Assembly (NCBI RefSeq): GCF_015207005.2
Contig: NZ_JADEXS020000001.1
Coordinates: 5,094,001 to 5,158,000 of the forward strand
Origin: Desmonostoc muscorum LEGE 12446
Lineage (GTDB): Bacteria > Cyanobacteriota > Cyanobacteriia > Cyanobacteriales > Nostocaceae
DNA: 64,000 nt
Reading direction: 5' to 3'
Below are positions 35,385 through 44,535 of the stretch, one piece after another. Each line of letters starts with the position of its first letter. The stretch's first letter is position 1. The translations under genes were made by a program, and so were the position numbers. The notes below the pieces were generated by a model that worked only from the letters and a program-made list of their open reading frames with translations, was not told the DNA's origin and searched no databases.

Positions 35385-36578
35385 ATGAAAATTCTCCACA
35401 TTATTCCTTCTATTACAAAAGTACGGGGTGGCACGAGTCAAGCTGTTTTAGACATGGTAAAAGCATTGCAAATAATTAATGTCAATGCCGAAATTGCCAC
35501 TACTAACGATGATGGTGATAACTTACTCGATGTTCCGCTTTGCAAGCGCATTCAATACAATCATGTTCCAGTTTGGTTTTTCCACCGGTTTTCACCCAAT
35601 ATCAAAGCTGTCAGAGAATATGCGTTTACTGGTGAGTTGACACAATGGCTTTGGCAAAATATTTCTCAGTATGAGCTTGTACATGTCCACGCTCTTTTCT
35701 CCTATCCATCAACGATCGCAATGGCGATCGCCCGTTTGAAAAATGTTCCTTACGTAGTCACTCCACATGGCTTACTATGTGAGTGGTCTTTACAACAAAG
35801 TACACGTAAAAAGCAAACCTACCTTAAACTTATAGAACAAGCAAATCTTGACAGCAGTCAGATGATCCACTTCACTTCCGAGAAGGAACAGCAAGAAGTA
35901 TCCTTACTTGGACTGCACAAACCTAGTTTTGTGCTACCGTTGGGAATATCTTTACCAACTCAAATTTCCGATGCTCGTCAGCGTCTGCGGCAACAGTTTA
36001 ACATTCCCCCAGACGAACCTGTGATTTTGTTTTTGTCTCGCCTGCATTATAAAAAAGGTTTAGAGTATCTGATTCCGGCTCTGAGCAAACTGAGTCACCA
36101 CCGATTTACTTTTATACTTGCAGGGAATGGCACTCCAGATTACGAAGCTGAAATAGAATCTTTGCTGGTTAAGAGTGGATTGCGCGATCGCACCCTTGTT
36201 GTGGGATTTGTCGAAGGCCAGACCAAAGATATATTGATGCAAGGTTCTGACCTTTTTGTTCTGACTTCTCATTCGGAAAACTTTGCTGTCTCAGTTTTAG
36301 AATCGTTAGCTGTAGGTGTTCCTGTTTTGGTGACTCCTGGTGTAGCTCTAGCTTCTGTTGTCAAAGAAAACCAACTAGGTTATGTTCCTGATTTGGATGT
36401 AGCAGCGATCGCCCAAGCTTTAGAAGATTACTTGAATAATACCCAAATCGCTCAAAAAATGGGTGAGCGAGCTCGTCAACTTATATCGGAAAAATACACT
36501 TTAGAAAAAACAGCCTTGCAAATGCAACAAATTTATCAAACTGTTCTCCAAAAAGAATTTCTGCCTACTTTTCTGTAA
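35385..36578 (+). CDS. Glycosyltransferase family 4
   Basis: 397 residues. KILHIIPSITKVRGGTSQAVLDMVKAL is the GT4 opening with the GG loop; HVHALFSYPSTIAMAIA and VVTPHGLLCEWSL follow; the donor domain has ILFLSRLHYKKGLEYLIPAL, FILAGNGTPDYEAEI and FVLTSHSENFAVSVLESLAVGVPVLVT, where the E-x7-E motif is intact. Similar to WcaL- or slr1076-type cyanobacterial transferases. A 238-bp gap before it suggests its own promoter. Confidence 0.93.
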   Translation: MKILHIIPSITKVRGGTSQAVLDMVKALQIINVNAEIATTNDDGDNLLDVPLCKRIQYNHVPVWFFHRFSPNIKAVREYAFTGELTQWLWQNISQYELVHVHALFSYPSTIAMAIARLKNVPYVVTPHGLLCEWSLQQSTRKKQTYLKLIEQANLDSSQMIHFTSEKEQQEVSLLGLHKPSFVLPLGISLPTQISDARQRLRQQFNIPPDEPVILFLSRLHYKKGLEYLIPALSKLSHHRFTFILAGNGTPDYEAEIESLLVKSGLRDRTLVVGFVEGQTKDILMQGSDLFVLTSHSENFAVSVLESLAVGVPVLVTPGVALASVVKENQLGYVPDLDVAAIAQALEDYLNNTQIAQKMGERARQLISEKYTLEKTALQMQQIYQTVLQKEFLPTFL

Positions 36579-36683
36579 AAACTCTTGACCGATTTATTTT
36601 CATAACCCTAAATAAATTAATTCTTTGCTCCAAGTTTCTAGGAATCAATAAATTTAGTTTTCTGCAATTTTTTATGTATTTAT

Positions 36684-37457
36684 ATGCTAGATAAAATCAC
36701 CCCCTTAATTCTAACCTACAATGAAGCACTTAATATTAAGCGAACACTAGAAAAACTAACTTGGGCAAATCAGATTGTTATTATTGACAGCTATAGTTCT
36801 GATGAAACTCTAGAAATCATCGCATCTTACCCTCAAGTTAAATTATTTCAAAGAAAATTTGATACTCACGCTACGCAGTGGAATTACGGCTTATCTCAAA
36901 TAAAATCTGAGTGGGTACTATCTCTAGACGCAGATTATATTGTTTCAGAGAAACTGGTTGATGAAATCAAGGAATTACCTGAAGATTCACCCATAGATGG
37001 TTATTTTATCAGATTCAAATATTGTGTTTTTGGTAAACCTCTAAGGGGTACAATACTTCCTCCTCGACAGGTTCTTTTTAGAATCAATAAATCTATTTAC
37101 ATTGATGATGGTCATACCCAACTCTTACAAGTTAAAGGTGAATCAGCAATGTTATCTGGCTATATTTACCACGACGATCGCAAACCTCTTAGCCGTTGGT
37201 TATGGGCGCAGGATCGCTACATGGTTATTGAAGTCAAGAAATTATTGGATACTCCCATGAGCGAACTAAGTTGGGGCGATCGCATCCGCAAACAAAAACT
37301 TCTTGCTCCTTTCATTATCCTTTTCTACTGCCTGATTTTCAAGGGTGGGATTCTTGATGGCTGGCGCGGCTGGTATTATGCATTTGAGCGTGTATTAGCA
37401 GAAATTCTTCTTGCAATTCATTTGATTGAAGCCGAACAATTAAAAGAAAAAGCATGA
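36684..37457 (+). CDS. Glycosyltransferase family 2 (LgtF/WaaE-like)
   Basis: 257 residues. KITPLILTYNEALNIKRTLEKL, IVIIDSYSSDETLEI and WVLSLDADYIVSEKL (DxD) are typical of the WaaE/KdtX heptosyl-glucosyltransferase-like subgroup; FVVWRRGNE-type sequences are absent, but the end (KQKLLAPFIILFYCLIFKGGILDGWRGWYYA) matches that group's membrane-anchoring tail. Its stop overlaps the next ATG (ATGA). Confidence 0.9.
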   Translation: MLDKITPLILTYNEALNIKRTLEKLTWANQIVIIDSYSSDETLEIIASYPQVKLFQRKFDTHATQWNYGLSQIKSEWVLSLDADYIVSEKLVDEIKELPEDSPIDGYFIRFKYCVFGKPLRGTILPPRQVLFRINKSIYIDDGHTQLLQVKGESAMLSGYIYHDDRKPLSRWLWAQDRYMVIEVKKLLDTPMSELSWGDRIRKQKLLAPFIILFYCLIFKGGILDGWRGWYYAFERVLAEILLAIHLIEAEQLKEKA

Positions 37458-38047
37458 TGAGAAAGTTTCATTGGCTACGCAAAAAATATTTAATTTTAGC
37501 TATAGCAAGTTCTTTCCTCTCGCTACTGCTGATGGTTCCCCTGCGTCTGGCTATAGCCTACTACCAAGCCCCCCAACCACAAGCTATTCTGACTCTTGGC
37601 GCTTGGACAGACCGCGAGCAGACAGCAGCCGAAATAGCCCGTTGGTATCCTGCTTTGGAAGTTTGGGTTTCCTCTGGTACTCCCCCTGAAATAGCGCGAC
37701 CGATTTTTCAAGCTGCCGGCATTTCAGACAGTCGTGTTCACCTAGATTATCGTGCTGTTGATACCGTTACAAACTTTACTACAATTGTTCCTGAGTTTGA
37801 GCATAAAGGTATACAACATGTTTATTTAGTTACGTCAGATTTTCATATGCCTAGAGCGAAGGCGATCGCCACCATGATTCTTGGTATCAAAGGTATCGCC
37901 TTTACGCCAATTTCTGTACTCTCAGATGCAGATCAATCAAGAAAAGAAAGTATTTCTCCTATTATTCGCGATCTAGGACGCTCCATACTTTGGATTGTCA
38001 CAGGTCGTACAGGAACCAGTCTTCAGTCTGTTATTGATTTACTCTAG
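37454..38047 (+). CDS. YdcF/DUF218 family membrane-anchored protein
   Basis: 197 residues. One N-terminal membrane helix (LILAIASSFLSLLLMVPLRLAI) anchors a DUF218 domain: ILTLGAWTDREQTAAEIA, then VWVSSGTPPE, DYRAVDTVTNF and VYLVTSDFHMPRAKAIA, the usual DxxxxT and SDFHMxRA motifs. The family includes ElyC/SanA-type envelope proteins affecting lipid-carrier use. In this locus it may act on lipid-linked sugars (inference). Confidence 0.88.
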   Translation: MMRKFHWLRKKYLILAIASSFLSLLLMVPLRLAIAYYQAPQPQAILTLGAWTDREQTAAEIARWYPALEVWVSSGTPPEIARPIFQAAGISDSRVHLDYRAVDTVTNFTTIVPEFEHKGIQHVYLVTSDFHMPRAKAIATMILGIKGIAFTPISVLSDADQSRKESISPIIRDLGRSILWIVTGRTGTSLQSVIDLL

Positions 38048-38048
38048 T

Positions 38049-38588
38049 ATGCGTCTAGATTCTTACACAGTCGATAATTATATTCCTGGCGCACCTTATT
38101 GGAAGCAACTTCTGTGGTACTTCTTGGGTTCACCCTTAGTACAAAGTCGCTTGTTTCCCATGTCAGGCTTAAAAGTTTTGCTACTTCGTACTTTTGGAGC
38201 AAAAATTGGTCAAGGTGTTCGTATCAAGCCAGGAGTTCGCATCAAATTCCCTTGGCGGTTGATAGTTAGCGATTATGTATGGATTGGAGAAGATGCTTGG
38301 ATTGATAACCTTGCTCTAGTCACCATTGAAAGTCATGTATGTCTATCTCAAGGCGTTTATCTGTGTACTGGTAATCACGATTGGAACCATCCTGACTTTC
38401 AACTGATTACTGCACCGATTTATATTCAAGAGAGTAGTTGGATTGCAGCCAAGGCAGTAATTGGCCCGGGAGTTACTGTTGGTCGGGGAGCAGTGCTTAC
38501 CTTAGGGGGGGTAGCTAGTAGTTCATTAGAGTCGATGACAATTTATGTGGGTAATCCAGCTCAAGCCATAAAGCAACGGAAATTGTAG
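38049..38588 (+). CDS. WcaF-type colanic/EPS acetyltransferase
   Basis: The real start is ATG 38049, one base after the previous stop; the frame runs further back only by chance. 179 residues with a WcaF opening (LDSYTVDNYIPGAPYWKQLLWYFLGSPLVQ), then left-handed beta-helix repeats (FGAKIGQGVRIKPGVRIKFP, IGEDAWIDNL) and the histidine loop TGNHDWNHPDF. Ends IYVGNPAQAIKQR. O-acetylates the polymer using acetyl-CoA. Contains a run of seven G at about 38507-38513 within the VTVGRGAVLTLGGVAS coding region. Last rightward gene of the polysaccharide locus. Confidence 0.92.
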   Translation: MRLDSYTVDNYIPGAPYWKQLLWYFLGSPLVQSRLFPMSGLKVLLLRTFGAKIGQGVRIKPGVRIKFPWRLIVSDYVWIGEDAWIDNLALVTIESHVCLSQGVYLCTGNHDWNHPDFQLITAPIYIQESSWIAAKAVIGPGVTVGRGAVLTLGGVASSSLESMTIYVGNPAQAIKQRKL

Positions 38589-38706
38589 GTAGAGACTGTT
38601 GTGGATTGATATCCTACCCCACTGCATTCGGCACTCCCAATGCAATGGGGGTATGACTCAAGTAGTTAAGGAGGTTGTAGCTAATCACAGGAAAATCCCA
38701 CAACTA

Positions 38707-38812
38707 ATACCATTTCCAAAAATCTTTGCAACACATGAATCGACTGTAGGGGCGTACAGCTGTACGCCCCTACCTATGTATCTGTATCAGGTATTTCGTG
38801 AAATTGTATAAC
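38707..38812. mobile_element. MITE-like element, copy A
   Basis: Left end ATACCATTTCCAAAAAT, right end GTATTTCGTGAAATTGTATA (reverse complement of the left end of copy B), and a central 28-bp perfect palindrome (38746-38773; half-site GTAGGGGCGTACAG). Related copies lie at 46996 and 53672. Sits between convergent genes. Confidence 0.65.
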
Positions 38813-38839
38813 AATCAAAAAGAAATACATCCTACTCTC

Positions 38840-38867
38840 GTATAGACGCGATTAATCGCGTCTGTAC
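38840..38867. repeat. Second copy of the AGACGCGATT palindrome
   Basis: AGACGCGATT/AATCGCGTCT is a 20-bp perfect palindrome (38844-38863) with near-matching flanks, the same unit as 460-487. It stands between the convergent WcaF and secreted-protein genes. Confidence 0.8.
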
Positions 38868-38885
38868 CTACTCCCCATTTTGATC

Positions 38886-40529
38886 TTATGGAGACAAGAA
38901 CTTAGTCGGGTTCATGCCATCAGAATCTATTAGAGTCTGTTGAACCAGACCATTTACAAGTTTGACAACATACACAGACCCTGCCCTTCTAGCACGTAAA
39001 GTCAGAGTTCCCAGTTTGTTATCAATCTTCACCCTCACATCGCGGTCATTGCCCACATTCGCCCAAGCAGTAACTAGCCAACGGTCTTCGCCAATAATTT
39101 TGCGTGCCAGGACACGAGCGGTTCGTACGGTAACAGGTCCCCATCTACCTTGTAATTGCTGTGTCTGACCTTCCGCAGGGAACTCCATTGCTGGCAATAC
39201 CTTAGTCCAACTTTGATAGGGATGCAGATTTGGCCCCGGCAAAAGGTCGCCCTTACGCAAGTACTCTTCTAAATGTGAGAACAAGGCATGGGCGTGACCT
39301 TGTATTGTTAATTGTCGAATCAGTGTGGGAGTTGTCGCACCAATCGGCCTGTTGTAGTTGAGTGCTTCCCACAATGGTCCACTGCATACGAAATACCCGC
39401 CTACAGACCCGATGGCTCCTGCCGTGTAGTAAGTTTTCATCATACCCATAAAGGTATCTGGACTCGAGATTGGTTGACCTGTGTAACCTTCCCAACCCAT
39501 GCTTATCCAAGGATAAGTAAACTTCTGTCCCAGACTGATTGCCCCAGAAATATTATTCAACGCTTGTGTCAATGCGTCCCACGCCACTCCGGTGTTGTAC
39601 TCTATACCAGTCCAGCCAGAGTTATGAAAGTTGTAATACATTTCTGGCGCGGTATAATCAGATACGATTGGTTTGCGAGAAGAGTCCAGGAAATTTTCGT
39701 ATTTGAACATATACCATGCCCATCCCGCCCAGCGACCACGCTCAGTACCGTATTGTTCTTGATACCATGAGTACGGTGGTCGAGACTGCAAGTTACTAAA
39801 CAACTTCTCTTTAAGTACTCCTTCCTGTCGTGCTTTGTTGCGAGATATGTAGGCAAACCAGTCATTCAGACCAGAATTATTGAAGTCAGCTTTTACTTGG
39901 GGGTCTCGTCCGAAGTACTGTTCAGGATCGTTGTCAGCAAGAATCCAAAGTCCAGACTCACCTTGGTTCATTATCAGTTTGATAGGCTGACCAGCAGTTC
40001 TCTCTAATTGACCTATGTATTTTCCATAGTAGTCACCGATGATTTGAAATGCCTCATTTGGTGCAGCTGGACTGACTATTGCTCGGCCACCGTTGAGAAT
40101 GATGTTTCCATTTTTGTCACGTAACCACGTGTTCAGCGGCAGCTTAGGTAGATTGGGGTGTCGCCCATCGTAGTTATCATAAAATCTATAAACTTCTCCT
40201 ACCATAGCTACAGGTTGGTAGCGATTAGGATTAGCTTGGGCATATTCTGCCAAATTATCTGGTTGTATTGGTAGTCCATACCCCCAATAGTTAGCTAATT
40301 CAATGTAAGTATCTTTCGATAGCCCACAATGAGCTTGACCCAAAGGTAACAGAGTATTGCCTTTTTTAAATACGGGTCGAGGCGCGGCTTTAAGATGATC
40401 TAATGGAGTGGATTGTGAATTCAGGGTTTGAGCATATAGTGGCGTATTAACGACCATACCCAGAGTCATTGCAAAGCTAAGCGCCGAAGAAATAGTCGAG
40501 CGCATTGAACCTAAATGAAGCTTTTTCAT
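38886..40529 (-). CDS. Secreted protein of unknown function, possibly glycan-active
   Basis: 547 residues, with AAGGAG upstream of the ATG. A signal peptide (SALSFAMTLGMVVNTPLYAQ) is followed by a large domain with many aromatic residues: LANYWGYGLPI, YYGKYIGQL, MNQGESGLWIL, WAGWAWYMFKYENFLDSS, YTAPEMYYNFHNSGWTGIEYN, WISMGWEGYTGQP. The pattern resembles a TIM-barrel glycan hydrolase, but no catalytic acid pair can be named. A C-terminal beta domain (about 450-547) follows. It faces the polysaccharide locus across two repeats, so a role in polymer processing is plausible but inferred. Confidence 0.7.
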   Translation of the reverse strand: MKKLHLGSMRSTISSALSFAMTLGMVVNTPLYAQTLNSQSTPLDHLKAAPRPVFKKGNTLLPLGQAHCGLSKDTYIELANYWGYGLPIQPDNLAEYAQANPNRYQPVAMVGEVYRFYDNYDGRHPNLPKLPLNTWLRDKNGNIILNGGRAIVSPAAPNEAFQIIGDYYGKYIGQLERTAGQPIKLIMNQGESGLWILADNDPEQYFGRDPQVKADFNNSGLNDWFAYISRNKARQEGVLKEKLFSNLQSRPPYSWYQEQYGTERGRWAGWAWYMFKYENFLDSSRKPIVSDYTAPEMYYNFHNSGWTGIEYNTGVAWDALTQALNNISGAISLGQKFTYPWISMGWEGYTGQPISSPDTFMGMMKTYYTAGAIGSVGGYFVCSGPLWEALNYNRPIGATTPTLIRQLTIQGHAHALFSHLEEYLRKGDLLPGPNLHPYQSWTKVLPAMEFPAEGQTQQLQGRWGPVTVRTARVLARKIIGEDRWLVTAWANVGNDRDVRVKIDNKLGTLTLRARRAGSVYVVKLVNGLVQQTLIDSDGMNPTKFLSP

Positions 40530-40600
40530 TAAGTCTCCTTAGCAGCACACAGGGAACAACAAATTACTGTATGCCAATATATTTGCACACGAATAATTAA

Positions 40601-40648
40601 GCGATTTCACTACTATAAAAAGTAGTAAAATTCGCTTTTTTATAAGCG
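40601..40648. promoter_or_regulatory. Overlapping alternative hairpins upstream of the secreted-protein gene
   Basis: GCGATTTCACTACT (40601-40614) can pair with AGTAGTAAAATTCGC (40621-40635), ending in a T-run on the plus strand. CGCTT/AAGCG (40633-40648) forms a second hairpin sharing bases 40633-40635, so the two are mutually exclusive. Lies 72-119 bases before the leftward start codon. Confidence 0.4.
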
Positions 40649-41416
40649 AGTACAGTTTATTAATTTTTAGTAAAGTTAGTCAAGAGTAGTTTCTTGGACT
40701 AAATATCTCCCATAAAATCAAAACTACTCTCTGACTAGGTTAGGGCGTTTGATTTTTTTTCTTATTAGCCAAATTTACGTCAATCTACGTGCAGTTAATA
40801 CCATCACAACCTTTATTTTGTAACCAGCTGACTTGAAACAAATATCGCTTCAGTATATGTACTCCCTCACCTACGACTATTAATGTTAAGTTCCTACTTA
40901 TTGCCCATAAATGGTATCTAGAAGATACAAAAACTTATATTTTAAGTACTGCTAAATACCAAATAATTAAATTTTGTACTTAAAGCAAAGTACGTGTTGA
41001 TAAACAGCAATTTGGGTTATTACATACCTAAGTGTGTAGCACTAGTAAGCTTTGTGTTTCGTAGCCCAAGAATTACTTTTACATATCATTAGAGTAATCA
41101 AAATAATCTATCCTTAATAATTTATTTTTAATACTATGTGGTTGTTTATTTATATAGTTATAAATTACATATAGTAATGCGCTTTGATTTTTGAACAAAA
41201 TTAGGTAAGTAGGGAGAAGCCACTGCCGTCTTTTTGGTTCCCAAAATGAGCAAATACCATCAAGTGGCGTTGGGAGTAGGGAATAATAAATCAGTCTTTT
41301 CAAGTTGAGGGCGAGTTTTTTCACGCAATAAAATAGGAGTCGTATATTATTAACGAATCTTTTCTTGCACTCAATAATGAAATAGTTTTCAGGCAACTGG
41401 AGAGAGAATAATCCAA

Positions 41417-41465
41417 GCGATTAGAAATCGCGGCTACACAAACTCTCGTCCGCCTGTGCGGACTA
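41417..41465. repeat. Partial dispersed repeat (GCGATTAGAAATCGCGGC family)
   Basis: GCGATTAGAAATCGCGGC, then TACACAAA and a GTCCGCCTGTGCGGAC hairpin. The same parts, in a longer form, occur at 58517-58600. Appears truncated on its right side. Confidence 0.6.
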
Positions 41466-41847
41466 ACGCAAAAATAGGGTTTCAAATTTAATCTGACGAG
41501 AGTAATAAAAGAGCGTTAATGTTGTTCAAAAATCAAACCGGATTTCTATATGCTGAATACTCTTCAAAATATTGTCAATATAGAGTTATAAGAATTAACT
41601 GAAGATGAGCAGCTTGTCAAAAAAGTGTTGCTAGTCACTAATCATAACTAACGTTTTCACCACTTTATCTTCCCTCGAACAAATGGTTCACCCGATTGGG
41701 TGAATGCGATCGCTTGCTCACGAACTACTCTGAAAGAAGGTGCAGTTTTGATTGTGTGAGCATCATCGCTAACAGAATCAAAACTGCTCGATTGGCTATT
41801 CTAGCTTCTAATTATACATTAATAACTTGTCTATAAAGGGTCGAAAA

Positions 41848-44460
41848 GTGGATGAAATCGTTGTAGAATCCCTGTGTACACCAAATTGTCAGCAAGAGGT
41901 TATTAACCTGCTATCAAAAAGTGCTGTCAATTTCCCAGGAGTTATTTTCCAAGTTCTGCAACGGCAGGATGCTTCTGTGTCCGTGCTTTATCTTAGTTCT
42001 GGTTGTAAAGATTTGTATGAAATAGAACCAGAAGTTATACAAGCAGACTTTCGGGTGTTATGCAAACTGATTCATCCACACGATATAAAAGCTTTTGCAG
42101 AATCTATAGCTGTTTGTAGCAATACTTTTACACCTTGGCATTGGGAAGGTCGCATCATCACCCCTAGTGGCAAACTGAAGTGGATTCAAGGTACTTCTGG
42201 TGCAGAACTACAAGAAGGCGATTTGCTTTGGAATGGCTTAGTCATGGATATTACAGAGCAAAAACAAGCCCAAGAAAAATTGCAAGAGAGTGAAGCGCGG
42301 TATAAAGCAATTTTGTCTGCTATTCCAGATTTGATGTTTCGCATTAGCCGCGATGGCGAATATCTCGATTTAAAAAGTGAGGGAGCAAATGTCACACTTG
42401 ATCGAGAAGAAATAGTCGGAAAAAATTTGCAGGAATTATTGCCGAGTGATGTTGCGGCCATTAGCCGAGAAGCGATCGCTAAAACTTTAGACTCTGGAAC
42501 TTTACAAACTTGCGAATATCAGCTACCTACAGCTCTGGGAATCAGAGATTATGAAGCAAGGTTGGTAGTTAGTGGTCAAGACGAGATATTAGCAATTGTG
42601 CGAGACATCACAGAACGCAAACAAGCAGAAATCGCTCTGCAAAATCTTGCCCAAAAATTTGCTAAAGCTTTTAGTTGCAGTCCCGATTCAATTACCATTA
42701 GTACCCTCAAAGAAGGACGTTTCATAGAAGTTAACGATAGTTTTGTGAAACTTTCAGGTTATGAACGAGATGAAGCAATTGGGAAAACTTCTTTTGATTT
42801 AAATTTTTGGATTAATGCAGGCGATCGCCTAAAGTTGATACAGCAATTACAAGCTACAGGAGTTATCCGAAATTTAGAAATAGAATTTCGGCAAAAATGT
42901 GGAAAGATAATTACAACATTACTTTCAGCCGAAGTTATTGATTTGGATGGTATTCCTTGCCTACTAGCAGTTCATCACGATATTACAGAACGCAAGCAGG
43001 TAGAAGCCAAATTACGCCTATCAGCACAACGCGATCGCTTGTTAGCAGAAACCCTAGTGCGAATTCGGTCTTCGCTGAACTTAGAAGAAATTCTCCAAAC
43101 TACAGTAACAGAAGTCAGGCAATTTCTGCAAGCAGATCGAGTCTTCATTGCTCTCTATAATGCCAATTTAGGAGTTAGAACTCTTGCCGAATCAGTAGAC
43201 CCCAAATATCCATCAGTTTCTGGTTGGTCTACTAATGATGAAGCTTATCTACAAGAATTAAAAAACTTTCTCAAAGATAATGTTGTGCGTGTCGTTGAAG
43301 ATATAACGCAAATGCCAGTATCTTCCAAAGTCACAACCCACTGTCAAAAATTTGGAACCAGGGCTGCTTTGGCAGTACCAATTATGTTAGATGAAGAATT
43401 ATTTGGTGCGTTAATTGCCAATCAATGCTCAGCGACACGTCATTGGGAACCAATAGAAATTGATTTGCTACAACAAATGTCAGAACAAGTAGCGATCGCC
43501 ATTCACCAAAGCCGGATTTACCAAGAATTAGCAGAACTAAACATTAATTTAGAACATCAAGTACGAGAACGTACAGCACAATTGCAGCAGAAAATCCAAG
43601 AAGTTGAAGAATTACATCGTGTTAAAGATGTAGTTTTACACACAGTTGCCCATGATTTACGAACTTCTGTCATGGGTAACTTGATGGTGTTAAAGAATTT
43701 GTTAAATCAGGGACTGGGGACTGGGGACTGGGGATTGGGAACCGGGGACTGGGAACAAGAGGACAAGGGGACAAGGGGACAAAGGGACAAGGGGACAAGA
43801 GGAATAACCAGTCCCCAATCCCCAGTCCCCAATCCCCAGTCCCCAGTCCCCAGTCCCCAATCCCCAATTCCTGTATCTCGCTCAATAATTGAGCGGATGA
43901 TTCAAGGTAACGATCGCCAACTGACGATGATTAACTCATTGTTAGAAATTAATTCTTGTGAAAAAGAGGGTCTTGAGATTAAACCCGAACTTGTGCAGTT
44001 TAGCACCTTACTGGGAGGAATCTTCGCCCAGTTGGAACCAATGCTGACACAAAATCAAGCGACTCTGAAGAACTTACTTCCCGCAGATTTACCTTTAGTG
44101 ATGGCAGATAAAACTCGGTTGCAGAAAGTCGTGGCGCATTTAGTAACACATAGCTTGCAAAATAATCCACCAGGATTAAATTTTACCCTGAGTGCCACCG
44201 TTGAGGCGGGAATGATTCGTACTCAGATTCAACATGACGGTGTAGCTATGAGTAAACTAGAGTGCGATCGCCTTTTTGATCTCTATGTCCGCGATCCCCA
44301 AGATTGTTGTTCCACAAGTATTGGCTTAAAAATGTATCTTTGTCGGCAAGTTATTAAGGCACATGGCGGCGAAATTGGTGTGATTAATAATCGCAAACGC
44401 GGGTTAACTTTCTGGTTTACATTACCTTTAGCAACTCCATCTGCAACAAATTGCCCATAA
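41848..44460 (+). CDS. PAS-GAF sensor histidine kinase with degenerate ATP-binding domain
   Basis: About 870 residues from GTG 41848, which has AAAGGG seven bases upstream (a TTG at 41827 is less likely). Order: PAS (about 30-135), PAS (145-262), PAS (268-385), each ending DITE(Q/R)K; GAF (400-565); coiled coil; DHp helix with VAHDLRTSVMG; repeat-derived insert; ATPase domain. The H-box histidine is present, but the ATPase boxes differ from the neighbour: N-box HLVTHSLQNNP against NLIVNALKHNP, DxGxG reads HDGVA, and the G2 box STSIGLKMY lacks the double glycine pattern. Phosphotransfer activity is therefore doubtful. No response regulator is adjacent. Confidence 0.9.
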   Translation: MDEIVVESLCTPNCQQEVINLLSKSAVNFPGVIFQVLQRQDASVSVLYLSSGCKDLYEIEPEVIQADFRVLCKLIHPHDIKAFAESIAVCSNTFTPWHWEGRIITPSGKLKWIQGTSGAELQEGDLLWNGLVMDITEQKQAQEKLQESEARYKAILSAIPDLMFRISRDGEYLDLKSEGANVTLDREEIVGKNLQELLPSDVAAISREAIAKTLDSGTLQTCEYQLPTALGIRDYEARLVVSGQDEILAIVRDITERKQAEIALQNLAQKFAKAFSCSPDSITISTLKEGRFIEVNDSFVKLSGYERDEAIGKTSFDLNFWINAGDRLKLIQQLQATGVIRNLEIEFRQKCGKIITTLLSAEVIDLDGIPCLLAVHHDITERKQVEAKLRLSAQRDRLLAETLVRIRSSLNLEEILQTTVTEVRQFLQADRVFIALYNANLGVRTLAESVDPKYPSVSGWSTNDEAYLQELKNFLKDNVVRVVEDITQMPVSSKVTTHCQKFGTRAALAVPIMLDEELFGALIANQCSATRHWEPIEIDLLQQMSEQVAIAIHQSRIYQELAELNINLEHQVRERTAQLQQKIQEVEELHRVKDVVLHTVAHDLRTSVMGNLMVLKNLLNQGLGTGDWGLGTGDWEQEDKGTRGQRDKGTRGITSPQSPVPNPQSPVPSPQSPIPVSRSIIERMIQGNDRQLTMINSLLEINSCEKEGLEIKPELVQFSTLLGGIFAQLEPMLTQNQATLKNLLPADLPLVMADKTRLQKVVAHLVTHSLQNNPPGLNFTLSATVEAGMIRTQIQHDGVAMSKLECDRLFDLYVRDPQDCCSTSIGLKMYLCRQVIKAHGGEIGVINNRKRGLTFWFTLPLATPSATNCP
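43710..43869. repeat. In-frame short tandem repeat insert in the histidine kinase gene
   Basis: Words of GGGGACT and GGGGATT are followed by GGGGACAA words and then by the C-rich complements CCCCAGT and CCCCAAT, so the two ends can pair. Encodes about 53 residues rich in G, D, W, then P, Q, S. The same vocabulary is intergenic at 48466-48700. Confidence 0.85.
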
Positions 44461-44535
44461 ATTCCCAAAAAATGGGAGAGTAAATACTAGCTAATTATAT
44501 GCTAAGTATTACTAAGGAATGCTCAGCAATCCCAG

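Larger units (their letters stand above)
40530..41847. other. 1.3-kb spacer without convincing genes
   Basis: AT-rich and low in coding character. It holds the leader hairpins at 40601-40648 and a partial dispersed repeat at 41417-41465. A 105-codon minus-strand frame at 41079-41396 shows no family features and is not called. The region carries the promoters of the secreted-protein gene (left) and the sensor kinases (right). Confidence 0.6.

Noticed and set aside
38599..38811. 70-codon plus-strand frame after the WcaF gene
   Set aside because: Most of it is the MITE-like element; no independent coding signal.
41079..41396. 105-codon minus-strand frame in the 40.5-41.8 kb spacer
   Set aside because: AT-rich, no motif, no ribosome site and no relation to neighbours.
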